A stretch of DNA of 64,000 nucleotides from Echinometra lucunter. Taxonomy: Eukaryota > Echinodermata > Echinoidea > Camarodonta > Echinometridae. The stretch is taken from positions 5,264,602 to 5,328,601 of the forward strand of contig CM057158.1 of assembly GCA_029962745.1 (NCBI GenBank), given 5' to 3'. The position numbers were made by a program, and so were the translations under genes. Shown here piece by piece: positions 10,750-22,618 of this stretch (position 1 is its first letter; each line of letters opens with the position of its first letter). Under the pieces are notes generated by a model. It did no database searches. It was not told where the DNA came from and worked only from the letters and a program-made list of their open reading frames with translations.

Positions 10750-13700
10750 AATTGTGGATTCGTTTGAATTAGTCTCAGATGGCTTATTCAAAATGAATAT
10801 CATGGCAGCTAAAAGCTGAATTAAGATTCATTTACACAATATTTGACATAAAATATACATAGTAATCGTGACTGTTATAATATATCAATAATAATAATAA
10901 TAACATGATTAAGTATCAGTATAGACTTAGGTGTTGATGATAGAAATATCTTTACTTATACTTGAGAGGGAGAAAGAGATAGAGAGGAGAGATATAAGTT
11001 AACTAAATGTATTTTGTTACAGAATTTTGCTACATTTCGCTACATTTTGTTCAAAAATCTGAATTTCATCATCATATTATTATACTTGTATGGGAAGGCA
11101 TTGTTCAGAAGAATTGCTTTTTACATAACATACTTTGACTATGGGGTAAGAAAATGTGTAACTTCCAAGAAAATTGAGAAAATTTGAAATTTCATGTACA
11201 AAGTGAATGGAGACCTGCTCGCATATGATGTCATCAGTGTTGCCAATTTGCAGAGCCGAGAGTTATTTACTAGAAAATGTAAATGAGTGTAGTTTTCTCA
11301 TTCTTTGACCGATTTTGCTCATTTTTTTTTTTTAAATGCTGTTCAAATTTATCTCCTTTTATTAAAACAGTGAAACTTCTAGGGTGGACTTTCCATTGAA
11401 CAACAAATTCATCTACTTTTTGAATATTGCTTTGCAGTGATACATGTAGGGCAGAAAATATGATTATTCTCTCTGAGAAAAATTGGTAGCAATAATTCTC
11501 ACCCCTCTCCTGTTAACAGATGCAATATGTTTCTCTGGTGCACAGCACTTGACAGTGAATTCTGGCTCTGGTTTCAAAGAATTCTAAGAATGAGAATTGA
11601 GAATGAGATAAATGATTCATTACAACATTATACTATGACATTCAAAGAGGATTTAAAAGAAAACAGAATTAGGGAACTGTAACACTGAGTTGATATTCTG
11701 ATAAACATATTTTTGCGAAATTTATCATTTTGTCGAATTAATCACAAAATTGACTGTGCGATCAACTGCTAAGCTTTGTGTTAAAGGACAGAGGTTTAAT
11801 GTGTTACATAACTTACATTACAATACGCAAAGGTAAAATGACTATAATCACATCTTTTACAAATTTTACACAATATAATGTCACAGACTCTCTCTAGCTT
11901 TTGTAAGCCATTGCACCAAGTTACCGCAAGGCATCTGCAAATAACTGATTTTCCTCAACCACTTTCAATTACAGATATGTGTTCACTTCTGCACAATATT
12001 TATTGAATAACTGATTTGCCTCTTCTTGGCATATTTACCTTTTAGTTAGTACTGCATCTGCAGCAAATGTTATCATATTGAATCTACAGGCTACAATGTA
12101 CTCATACTTCAACAGCATCTCTTTACTTCAACAGTCTGCAATTTTCAATCCATTTAATACAACACATCTTTCCTATAACACAAAGTAGGACTAACGCAAT
12201 AGATCTTCATCAAATAAATGGAACAGCAACATCCAAAGAGGTTACTAATATTATTATCTAGCAAAACACAGGGTTAGTTACCGCTATAATTTGTAGTTTA
12301 TGTGGTCCATTCTTCCCTTTCACACATTCCACATGAACCCGACCTTCCTGAGGATCCAATCGGACTTGAAACAAGTTCTTCAACCTGAGGGGTAAATACA
12401 CCTTGGGATCAACAGGTGTCAGGTATTGGACTGCTTTGATCATGCCTTCTGTCATCTAGGATAAAGAAAACAGAAAGTTTCACTATTGAGTGCTCTAAAA
12501 TAGTGCTGTACCACTATGGTTATTATCTAAAGAAATAACACTCATTTTCAAACTCCAGCTTATAAGTTTTTCTCTCCTCTAACAAACCACTACAAGGTCG
12601 TTCAAAGAAATTATTCCACAGAGGTTTCAGAATGCAACTGGCTGGCCACTTCTATGCTAAAAGAGTAGTTGAATCGTGGAATACTTTGCCAGAATATGTA
12701 GCATTTGCATTTACAGTGGCTAGTTTCAAGAAGTTTCTTAGAACCCTTCCCTTTGGAGGGGTAATCTAACAAGATTACCAAGTAAATACATACTAACTTA
12801 AGTATCTCATTAATAGCCAATAATCAAATAGTGAGACGGCAATATTTGATAATTGTCCTATTGTCTCAGTGTCAGTAATCAAAGCGGAAATGGAAGAATT
12901 CTACATGTATTAGCCTCTGGCTACTATGCTCCCCAAGAAATGTACTATCAAGTGCTAAACTGTAAGTAAATGTCAAGTCTACGAATGAAAATGCACTATC
13001 CAGTACTTTGATAGGCTACATATGAACAATACTAAAATAATATCTTGTTATTATCTTTATCATTGTGAGAAACATCAAAATGTTGCAACAATACTCTTTT
13101 ACGTTTACACCACAACCATGCTACCAAACGCTCATCACATCCCATTGATTACAATGTTAAAACATTCCCTCGAACACAAAAAAAGGAAATTTCATTCAAA
13201 GTTTATTGATAAGTAAATAACATTGTATGTTTCTTCATTTTTAAAACTTCTTAAATTATTCATCATGAAACATTTGATTTGTACCAGTAAACTTTAAATC
13301 TTAGACTGAATGATAATAATAGTTTCTTATATAATACATAAAGTCTCTATGCGCTTACCTGGATTTTGACCAAACCTCCATAAGGACCCATCTGAGGCTG
13401 CCATACACCAAGTAAATGCCCATAGGGGTACAGAACTATGGGGAAATATTGAAAGGAGAGTAGAAAATACAAACTCTTCTTCTCCATCTACAATTACAGT
13501 CAGGACACTTTCATCGCTACTTCCCTCTTCCTACTATTCATTGTTTTTTGTTTTAATTCAGCCCTTTTTACAGCAAGCATTTGTCCATGTTTCTTTCTTC
13601 ATGCCATTCAATCCAAATATGCCTGCTATACTATTCAAAACAGTGTGAAATAAACTTATTTTGTAGGTAACCCTTTGTATCTCTTCCATGGCAACAAATG

Positions 13701-15017
13701 GTATGTATGGTGTTTATCGTACCAGCAATCCAGCTGCTCATATGATGAACTGATGACAATATTGAGGAACATTAAATGACCAAAAGATTATGAAACATTA
13801 TGTGATGGAACAGTTTAAACAATGAACTTATTAGCTTTCTATTCAGGTATGGTTACCTTTAGTGTAGAGAAGTCGGTAGGATTCCACTCCCTGCACTTCT
13901 GCATCAATGCCAAATTCTGATGATAAAAAAATCAAATTAAACTTATCATCTTCAGATGGAAATCGAAAGCAGTTTGCAGGTGTATATATTTTTTAATAAC
14001 AGTCTTCAATGGCCATAATGTCCCAGCAAAATGTAAACAAAATATTGATATTAAGTCTTGTCCCTCACTGCAAAGGCATTTGATAACACTGTCATCAACC
14101 CACAAGTATTTTCTTTTTCCTGAATGGTCATGATCCATTTTAATTGTATTACTGGGAAACATGTGTACTCTTTTCTACCATAATAGTTAGAGAGCCTTTG
14201 AAGAACATATAACTGTAAATAACATTCTTGTCGCTAAAATTTCCAAGCAGGTAAATGATGGGACCAACCCTTTTTGGATCATTAATAATTATAAAGGACA
14301 GTTTCAAGACCGAAACTTTAAAAGATATAATAACCACCCTCTTGGAACAAAACCATACTTGCCTTGAAGTATTTTCATTTTAAGTTTGATACTTAACACC
14401 TTACATTTTATTTTTACATATACATCTGCCATCCTATTTTGTGCAGCTATGGGCCTATGTGTATTCACTTACTGCTGGTCCTTAATAAACTGCGAGTGGT
14501 TCACGCCGAGTTTAAAAAACTAGCTTCCATTCTAAATACAGACCAAAGTACTCTCACATAATTTTATTTGCGTACCGTAAATTGACATCGCATCAGTACA
14601 AAATACATAACTTACAATATGACATAAAATAATAGTTCACATTTGTGAACACTAAACACAGTTACAACAAATACTCATAAGGCCCAGGACAATGATTTTA
14701 AGATCAGGCAGGGCCAACAGGTATACGAATTAAATTAGACATTGAAATAGATGGGTTAAATCATAGTAAATTGGAGTTGTTTGACCACTGTAATGGGATA
14801 AATATTATCAAGTGGAAAAAAAAAATGATGTTGGGTATCGATGACCAAGGATTGAGAATTATTCTGTACCTTCTTTGCATTTTAATAGCCAGATGGCCTC
14901 TATTAGTGATGCTTCATGAAATTTCTTGCAGGTTTGGGCCACACTTGCCAAGTCCTTGCCTCGCAGCCTACAGAATACACTAGTAATCAGCTCTGGAGGA
15001 AGGTCATCTATCTCCAT
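6561..15017 (-). CDS. FBXO31: FBXO31, F-box substrate receptor of an SCF ubiquitin ligase
   Basis: Nine coding exons on the minus strand: 15017-14870, 13916-13857, 13435-13359, 12455-12282, 11583-11503, 10705-10578, 9296-9143, 8090-7846, 6720-6561. All junctions are GT-AG and the phases agree; total 1,227 nt, 408 aa. The F-box is at residues 5-45 (DLPPELITSVFCRL...SVAQTCKKF). The FBXO31-specific C-terminal domain follows: LLGVWQPQMGPYGG (77-90), GIFKGTYGGHGIEL (245-258), GDPNVPA (275-281), FYGTGLIAMSGF (357-368) and LYPYG/YSRV-type ends. In vertebrates the family joins SKP1-CUL1 and recognises cyclin D1 and, as reported, C-terminally amidated proteins; the same role here is inferred. The human protein is about 539 aa; the missing length is the N-terminal tail and a Pro/Gly-rich insert before the last exon. 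The ATG at 15017 follows an in-frame stop closely, but an upstream exon giving a longer N terminus cannot be excluded. A candidate poly(A) signal lies at 5278-5273. Confidence 0.92.
7523..7825. mobile_element. Foldback element in the last intron of FBXO31
   Basis: The left end aaggcttgttcacacatgaa (7523) and the reverse complement of the right end (aaggctcattcacatatcct, to 7825) match in most positions and are followed by cggaaaaccc on both sides. It lies between exons 8 and 9 and ends 20 bp from the exon 8 donor. It has no coding capacity. Confidence 0.6.
9950..10060 (+). mobile_element. LINE 3' tail with ATTGA tandem units
   Basis: The sequence runs gaaattgaaataaagaattg and then tandem attga units (10033-10058). 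This layout, an AT-rich 3' end closed by a pentamer tail, is typical of CR1/L2-like LINE 3' ends. No reverse transcriptase frame is left in front of it. It lies in a FBXO31 intron, antisense to the gene. Confidence 0.45.
10706..10745. repeat. (GA)n microsatellite forming the FBXO31 exon 6 polypyrimidine tract
   Basis: On the plus strand this is a run of GA dinucleotides with one AAA interruption. On the minus strand it is a (CT)n tract that reads straight into the acceptor tctag of FBXO31 exon 6, whose first base is 10705. The microsatellite therefore is the polypyrimidine tract. Confidence 0.85.
12590..12769 (+). pseudogene. C-terminal remnant of a LINE reverse transcriptase
   Basis: An open frame at 12608-12769 ends in TAA and reads RGFRMQLAGHFYAKRVVESW followed by NTLPEYV and SFKKFL. 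The pattern RVVxxWNxLPxxV...SFKxxL is the usual C-terminal end of non-LTR retrotransposon proteins of the CR1/L2/Jockey type. Only this tail remains, in a FBXO31 intron in antisense orientation. Confidence 0.6.
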
Positions 15018-16834
15018 CACGGTTAAGTACGGCAAGGGTACTGGTCCAAGTCAAGGGTACTGGTCCAAGCCTTTCCTAGAGATCTCTCATTCCTGACTAT
15101 GGACAGCAGGAAATGAGAGAGAGAGAGAGAGAGAGAGAAAAAAAAAGAAACAAGAGCAGAGAAAAACTAGCTCTAAAAAGCTTCAAATGAGCTCTGGTAA
15201 AGCAAAGTAGAAGTGAGGAAAAAAGGCATTAAAAAAAACAATCACTGAGAGACTATCAGTGCTGAGAACATCAATGATCAAACTACCAGTTAGAGCACTT
15301 GTGAACAGAGTTTTATTCTATAGATGGTCTACATTGATTTAGGAAATCTTATTTAACATGATGATCTTGATTAAAATGACAAAAAGTATAAATTAAATTT
15401 TGGTCATGAATCATGATAAAGGTTAGTCGATATAAAAGGAACATCATAGCTCAATAACTGTTTGTTAAATCAAACACTGAGAGATGATGTAACACCTGCC
15501 TACAGTGCCTAGCTGAGCTAAAAGTAAAGAACATCATTTGGGTGTGGAAAATGGAACAGAGTACAGATCGAGGCATCAGAGGCGCGTTTCTCAAAACCAT
15601 CAACATTTCAAGCTTTCAACACTGTTGCTTAATTTGTCCACCAAGTCTAAGTCAATGTTTCGCAAAACAGCGAAAACCTACCCGACAAAATGATTTGTCA
15701 CTACTTTGTCAGGCTGTGAGCAGCGAAAAAATAAGAATTTTAATTTGTTACAATATTTCTTGATTTTCAAGCACCGATTTTGTTGAAGTTATTACTCATG
15801 TTGATATAGAAGTACCACCAAATTACCCTATATTTTCTCATGACATTTAAACCTTTCCCAAGTAAATGGGATTAATATCATTAACATCCATTTACCATAA
15901 AAGACAGAGCAGTCTGTACCAGACCCATAAGAATGATGACAATTCATCATGTACCATGCATTTCCTCTATATATTTCTCATTTTTACAAAAAGTATTTAT
16001 TGAAACCCTAGAAGGCTAGAACATAAATTTTCGAATGAATTCAGTCAATTCATGTCAAAATGTTGGTCATAAAATATCCAAATTCAGCATTTTCTGAAAG
16101 TAAAACAAAATTAGGGTATGCTTTCAATAAATCTGTCACTTTTTTTTATAACTACAAATCTTGATTGGCAGATCGCAATAGCAGCTTTTAAGTTTTTCAT
16201 GTGAATGGAATGTTAATAAAATTTTCTTAAATTTCCACCGACATTGCATATATTTTGGAACAGCTAGCCCAGAGCAAGTTGAGTCTCTGTGTCTGGATAA
16301 TTGACGATAAATCCAGTGGATTATAATGAAAACTATGTTTTTTGCAGAATAGTGTTGATAAATATATCATGAATTTGTGAGATGTCTGCCTTTCGTGAAA
16401 CACTTTTGTAAGCTCCATGACAGCTACGTAGATCACTGACAAGAGTTATGACTATCATGGCGCAGTTGGTTTGATGAAACATATATAGTATAGTCAGTGA
16501 CACTCATAGGGCCAAACATGTGTGGGACTGTAGCGAACATTCACTGTTGCAGCAGTCAAAAAACAGACAACAAAATTGCCCTAAGTAAGATTTTATTTTC
16601 TTAAATTTGCTAGATTATCTGATTCAGGGACTCTTCAACTCTTAATATGTCACAAATTTCAGGATTCAGAGTTGAAAATGAAATTTTGAATAATTATTTT
16701 CTTCTCATGTATGATTTTCTACCAAGCCCAAACGCCTGGGAATACACACAAAAGCTACTCAAGCTTTTCCCCCGCAATGACTACTATGGAGTACAAGCTT
16801 ATCACAGATAAGCTTGTACATGTATAAGTGAGTC
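15018..16834. other. Region upstream of the FBXO31 start, no clear exon
   Basis: Directly upstream of the proposed ATG lies an 18-bp tandem duplication around ggtactggtccaag (15035-15070), then a (GA)n run (15117-15136). Minus-strand acceptor-like sites exist near 15060, so an upstream FBXO31 exon is possible, but no upstream coding exon can be named. The remainder is AT-rich without visible genes. Confidence 0.45.
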
Positions 16835-17312
16835 AGTGATTATAATTTTGTATTACCAGACAGCACTGTATTACTGACCATGCGCATTTATGCATCCAAA
16901 ATTAATTTCCTATGCTAAGAACTATGCAACATTCTCCCACAGGAAATTTCAAGAGGAAGATGACAAGAACCAGGCAAAAACACTTATGTAATATTTTTTT
17001 CTCAAAAAGCAAAAAATGGTCAAACTAGCTGATTGTTGATTTGGTACATTTTCCAACTCTTTCCCATAGGAAATGAACGTTCAGTAATACAATTCAATTT
17101 TTAGGTCACCAAAACGTCGCATATGCTGAGAGGGGTGCAATATTGGAAGGTAAAATGGGATCAAAGACTGCTTGTCTTTGAAAAATTTTTACATCTTCAT
17201 TTTCTGTAAAGTTAGGTATTTAAATATGCATGGTGGAAGTTTGATAAACATTTAGAGAATATTGTATTTGATATGACTGAATCTATGAAAAGTGTTCAGT
17301 AATAGGTTACAC
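16835..17312. repeat. About 470-bp dispersed repeat, copy 1
   Basis: This stretch matches 49580-50045 in reverse orientation over most of its length, with shared phrases such as ccaaaattaatttccta, caaactagctgattgt and tggtggaagtttgataaa. It has no long frame. The sub-phrase attaccgaacg/cagtaatac recurs at the ends and in the middle of each copy. The family is unknown to me; it may be a non-autonomous transposon. Confidence 0.7.
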
Positions 17313-17413
17313 TTCCATATTATGTAACAGTTAGATCTAAGCGTCCCCGGGATCGGAACAGAACATCAACCATGACAAAGAGGACAAATGATTTATTAAT
17401 CTATGGTTGGACC

Positions 17414-17993
17414 TACTACTCATCGACCGCCTTTAATTGGTTACATCGTATCTCAGAAAATATTTGTTGGTTTTCCCTTACTTTCGTCTTGCTTGTGCAG
17501 AAAATGCAGCAGAGTAACATCTCATGTTCAGATTGTGGACTCATACGATACGCACGGAATTCTCGGCAACAAATGCATGTGATGTTTTTCACTCGGCGCC
17601 TGTGTGAGTTCATTATTTTTTAAAAAATGAAGAAAAAAAAAGAGATGCCAAAAAATTATCCTTAAAATACCAAAATTATTTAAAAGAAATAATCAACAAA
17701 AATAAAGCTAACTTAGTTGGTGATAATAGTCAAGACTGACTGATCGCCATTCAACACGAATCAACACACTCTGTATTGATAACGCACGTATTTATCATTT
17801 TCATCATCAAAGTTTACAAAAAAATAATTAAATTCTATTATTTCATCCTAATTTCTTTTGGACTTTGGTTACGATAGCCTGTTTGATTACTGTGGGGTAC
17901 TGCGCCAAGCTCCACGCATACTTTCTGATTTCATGAGCAGGAAAGCATTGCGCGAAGGTGGTCGGTTTCAAAAAAGGTGGTCGATGAGTAGTA
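17414..17993. mobile_element. 580-bp element with inverted ends
   Basis: The left end tactactcatcgaccgcctt (17414) is repeated in reverse complement at the right end (ggtggtcgatgagtagta, to 17993). No transposase frame is seen; the internal 252-bp frame is shadow. It is likely a MITE-like or foldback element. Confidence 0.6.
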
Positions 17994-18367
17994 AAGATAC
18001 CATACAACCTGAGCTAAGCTAAGGTCCTGAGCATAGACCCAAGTAACTAACGTTAGGCCTAATGTTACACCCATCATATATTTTTACAAATTAATGGACT
18101 CATAGAAATTTCTGATTTCTTTTAAGTGACATGTAACATTAGAGTTATGGCATGCCTACGTCCAACTGGCAGCACCGTGTACCGTACAGGAAGCCAGCCC
18201 ATTCGTGACAGGAATTATTTAAAGCCTAATTTGATCAGCTTTTATTCTTCAAGTTGGCAACACCAACATTTTTCTTTTATTGCTAGAGATCTATAGACCT
18301 AGACTACTCTACATTTTTCTTATAAAACATCATGTATCTGAAATAAATATAAATTGACAGAATGGGT

Positions 18368-18946
18368 AATATCGTGTTTCAGGCCCCACCTCTAGATCTA
18401 ATATAGTTTGAATGTTGGGCTGATTCCCACACAAAGTACATTTCAATAGTTGATCGATCATGAAACTCACTTTTACATTTTTACATTTTCACCATTTTAC
18501 TCCATCGACCACTCATGTCACTAATATATATACTTGTGTTTACGGCCCCACCAAACGGGATTATGATAACATTATCACGGTAGTGGGGCTGATGGGCATC
18601 AGCCCCGCTGCTGTGTTAATCATATTGGAATCCCGTTTGGTGGGCCGTAAACATGAGTATATATATACGGTGCTCATCAGGCCCGCTGCTGTATTAATCA
18701 TATTTGAATCGCGTTTGGTGGGGCCGTAAACACGAGTATATATAAGAGAGTTTTAATAGATTATAATGATGATAAGACGTGATGATCGATCAACACATTT
18801 TTATTTCAAAATTGTAATGGAAAGTCCGTCGTCTCCTATTTCTGTGGTCTAAGTTAGGTCAGGAGACATAATAATCGATCATGATGTATGTGGGCATCAG
18901 CCCCACTCACCATGCATTAATTGAGTGGGGCCTGAAACACGATTAT
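18368..18946. mobile_element. Composite foldback element with a nested palindrome
   Basis: The outer arms are 18368-18389 (atcgtgtttcaggccccac) and 18925-18946 (its reverse complement with one change). Inside, 18525-18562 (cttgtgtttacggccccacc) is inverted at 18628-18668, and the right arm with about 75 bp of flank is repeated in tandem at 18670-18744. Both the outer and inner arms carry ggccccac/gtggggc, so the parts are probably related. Confidence 0.7.
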
Positions 18947-19365
18947 GCCACAGAATGTATGATGAAAAGTCATAAAGTTACCAATTTGCAGGGAAAAATG
19001 GTAATTTGAACATTTTCATCGCTTTGCCAATTCAAGGATTTTAATACTTATTTTCCTTTTAAAAAATTTCAGCATCAAACAACAAATATTGATGCAACGA
19101 AAATGGACACAGTATGTGTAGAATTTTTTGCTCTTTCTGCTCCCGGGGGGGGGGGGAAGCCTTCTTTTTTGTCTTTGGATTAAACAAAAACTATGCATTG
19201 ATTTGTGCTAATCATCATCAATATTTGTTCGCTATAATATTGTCTAACAGTTTGTGCTAAAACATTTCAGAGATTTGCTCGTGAACTTTTTCAAATGGCT
19301 GTTTAAAATCGACTCTCCGGATATACAACCTGTCCGGACATCCAACAACTGGGTATATATAATGC

Positions 19366-19858
19366 GTGGTGGGTATGTGCCGCGGAGAAGACCCCCATTT
19401 TTACACTCAAATTTCCGTTCCAAAGCATAGCATTTTTATCTTATTGAGAAAAAGAACAAAGAAAGCCGTTTCAAAGCATAGCATTTTCTTCTTATCGAGA
19501 AAAAAGAAGACGGAAATCCGTTCCAAAGCTTCGCATATTTTTTGTTACGCTGTTCCGACCGCATTGATCCGCTACAATGAGCTGCATTTTTGGTGAAAAG
19601 CGGCCCGCAGAGCGCTGTCCGACCATTGCCTCTGCGCGAGCGCACCCAGCGCCCGTGCCGCCGGGCTAGCTGCATGCACGTATGCCTGTTCCATAGCATA
19701 GGGATACATACGCACTCACACGCAGGTGAACCGCTCCAAAGACCCCCGTTTTCACAAACATTTGTAGTTCCGAAGCCCGTTCCGAAGACCCTCCTTTTCA
19801 CAATAAGCCCGTCCCAAAGCCCCCGTTTTTTGTCTCGCCCGCGGCACATACCTACCAC
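19366..19858. mobile_element. 493-bp TIR element
   Basis: The left end gtggtgggtatgtgccgcgg (19366-19385) and right end ccgcggcacatacctaccac (19839-19858) are inverted repeats with one mismatch in 20. The interior repeats the phrase ccgttccaaagcatagcatt or close variants at least four times and is much more GC-rich than its surroundings. The plus and minus frames across it are not protein-like. Confidence 0.8.
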
Positions 19859-19873
19859 TTTTGGGGTCGAGTT

Positions 19874-19901
19874 GACCCCCCCCCCCCCCCCCCCCCCCCG
19901 G
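19874..19901. repeat. Poly-C tract
   Basis: An unbroken run of C just right of the 493-bp TIR element. Similar poly-C or poly-G runs recur through the window. Confidence 0.9.
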
Positions 19902-20072
19902 GTTTCTGCTCATGTATTTGGTATGATTTTTAGGGCTCTGCATCAAAAGTTATTAGACCAAACCTCAAAATGTGGACCCTCTGTCACGAATGGGTTAAGA
20001 AGTAGGCTAGCTAGGCTAGATCATGTAACATGTCATTAGTCAGATCTAACAATTAGATCCAGGGGTTAGGCC

Positions 20073-20415
20073 ACTTGCACGAATGCCAGGTTATCATCAG
20101 ATAACCTTGCACTGAATTAGGCCTGTACAGTGGAAATTGCTGACAATAGGAAAGTAGTGTTCTCTGTCACATTTCTGGGACAGAGGAACAAGAGCAGTGA
20201 TCAGAAAAAGATTTCTCAAAATTCATTTGATGAAGATAATTTAGATCCAATTGAAGGAATGGAATGAAAATAGGATATGTTATCATACTGGGTGTAAAAA
20301 GCAAACATTTTCCAAGAATTTGTTGATTATTTTAGTGATTTCTATCTCCAACTATAGAGGGCAGCATTTCACATAAATTTGCACAGCTCACCATACCAAT
20401 GGCTCCCTGAGTGGG
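20073..20415. mobile_element. 343-bp dispersed element, copy 1
   Basis: Identical base for base, as far as I can read, to 55310-55652 in the same orientation. It is flanked by gttaggcc (20065-20072) and gttaggca (20416-20423), a 7/8 direct repeat; if the GGG before each copy is counted the duplication is 10-11 bp. The interior has two hairpins (aggttatc/gataacct and ctctgtc/gacagag). It carries no open frame, so it is a non-autonomous mobile element. Confidence 0.85.
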
Positions 20416-20423
20416 GTTAGGCA

Positions 20424-21920
20424 ACATCCATTCACTTATTCAGATTTGCTCGCGACGTAACGCAGCAGCCAGCTAAATTTCAACATGTTTAAGACTAAAT
20501 TTTAGCACTGGTAATGGTATAAGGAATAAATTCAACTCAAGTAAGTTCGATACGAAACCCTGTGTAAAATACATATGAAGAAGTACCCGGTACCTGGAAA
20601 AATATGAATTCATGCAGTCTTGGTTTCTGCTTCTTAATCCTACTACTATACTCCTCCTAGCGTTAGATCCTCTATCTCGGCCTCGAGCTAGCTCGCTCGA
20701 GTCGAGTCGGCCTAGCTTCGCAACATGAACAATATACAGGCTGCGCTTATTGCGTAATGCATGTAAGCTAGTCTTCGATTCACGCACAAACTTTTGTTTG
20801 ACATTTTTCAATTAAACGTATGGCTAAACCAGGGACAAAAGCCTTAAGAGTGTGGTAGACTACCGAGTGTCTACCCCGGGGTGTCTACAAGGTCTTACTT
20901 ATCCAGCAAGGTTTTTTAGTGCAAACTCTCAATAACATTTCGCACTTTGCGTTACGAAAAGCCAAAATAGACCTACACCCTCTCGAGAAAGCAAAAGTAG
21001 TTCAACATGAGTTTAAGAAGTAGTGTCAAGAAAAACTCATACCATTTTTAAAAGAATTTTTCATTTAAAAGCAGAACAATCAGAGAATTTTAAGCTCAAA
21101 AGAAAATCAGATAACCCACAAGATCACTGTTTTTTCTTGTGTGTGGTTTTTTTTTTTTTTTTTGGGGGGGGGGGGGGGGGGGATCAGAGGCCCGGGAAGA
21201 GGTTTTCAACTGATGACCGATTTATTTAGCAAATGTAGCCTCTAAGGACTATAATGCCACCCATGGTACAACCATGAGAGAGAGAGAGTGGTAGTCAAGA
21301 AAGATATTGTAGTCAAATTAACAGCTTTCAACTTAAAGCTTATAAATAGCCTACGGACGGCCTGATCGTTTTCATTTCTTGCTGACTGTTAATAATAAGC
21401 AAATTTTAATCCGACAGTGAAAATTTGCCTTAGGCCTATAGGCGAAAAAGAAAGAAAGAAAAGACCAAAACTTCAATAATCTCACTAGATAAGTTGACCC
21501 AGTCACACTACGAAACTGAGGCTGCATAGGCCTAATTCCAGAATCACAAAGAAAATTTTAAAAAATAGTGCGTATTTGGAAAGAAATTAAAAGCCATGAT
21601 AAAAGGACTTGAATGGCGCAACAAAGAGGCAAGACCCAGGGCAAGACATGAATTGAAGTGCAATCACAAAAAAATTATGCATACTGCGCAAAGAAAGAAG
21701 AAGAAAGATAAAAGAAGCAAACAGTTGCCCGGTAGCAAGTGACGCCACATGAAGGAAACCAAAACATTCGTGCGTATTTTGAAAAGTAATTAAAGTAGTT
21801 AGAATGACGCGATAATAAGAAGCATAATTTTAAAGGCGCCAAAAAGATAAAAACAGAAATAAATCAAAAAAGCGCAAAAAAAGGGGGAGGGGATATGCGC
21901 AAAGCAGTAAAAGGAAAAAG
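20424..21920. other. Intergenic DNA, no gene seen
   Basis: AT-rich with scattered CpG and short palindromes (20690-20720, 20860-20890), and a T-run followed by a G-run at 21150-21181. The open frames are short and compositionally random. Confidence 0.5.
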
Positions 21921-21921
21921 G

Positions 21922-21923
<2 letters not shown>

Positions 21924-21959
<36 letters not shown>

Positions 21960-22037
21960 GTATATATATGTATATATATATATATATATATTGAAATTTT
22001 ATACATATACGTATACGTATGTATATATAAATATGTA

Positions 22038-22121
<84 letters not shown>

Positions 22122-22214
22122 TATATATATATTTACATATTTATATATACATACGTATACGTATATGTATAAAATTTCAATATATATATATATATATAAT
22201 ATATATATATACAT
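21924..22214. repeat. AT-rich palindrome within a TA microsatellite
   Basis: (TA)n sequence in which 21991-22050 and 22121-22180 are exact 60-bp reverse complements, starting ttgaaattttatacatatac. The centre is further (TA)n, giving a cruciform-prone hairpin of about 190 bp. Confidence 0.85.
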
Positions 22215-22235
22215 ACATATAATTTTAATATATAT

Positions 22236-22560
22236 GTGAGGATAAGATAAGGTGGAACACGGACGTAGCTGAACTTCAAAACTATTACAAGCTTCCGAGA
22301 TGGTGGCAAAGTTGCCAGTTCAAGGATCCCCATAATAAGGATTTGCCTAAAACTTTCAACGTTCATAACTCTTGAACAGATTGTCCGATTTTCCTCAAAC
22401 GTTTACTGTTTCTTCTTCTTCTTCTTCTTCATTCACTGGAAGCACACTGATCAATGTCTGGGTTGCATTCTCCTTTAAGCTTGTAGCCATGAATATGTGT
22501 GCTGGTGATATATATGTTTTGCTGTAAGTTGCCTACGGCACGCTCACAAGGACATGTGTA

Positions 22561-22618
<58 letters not shown>

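Noticed and set aside
19436..20039. 140- and 149-codon frames on both strands
   Set aside because: They cross a TIR element, repeated phrases and a poly-C tract; no protein-like pattern.
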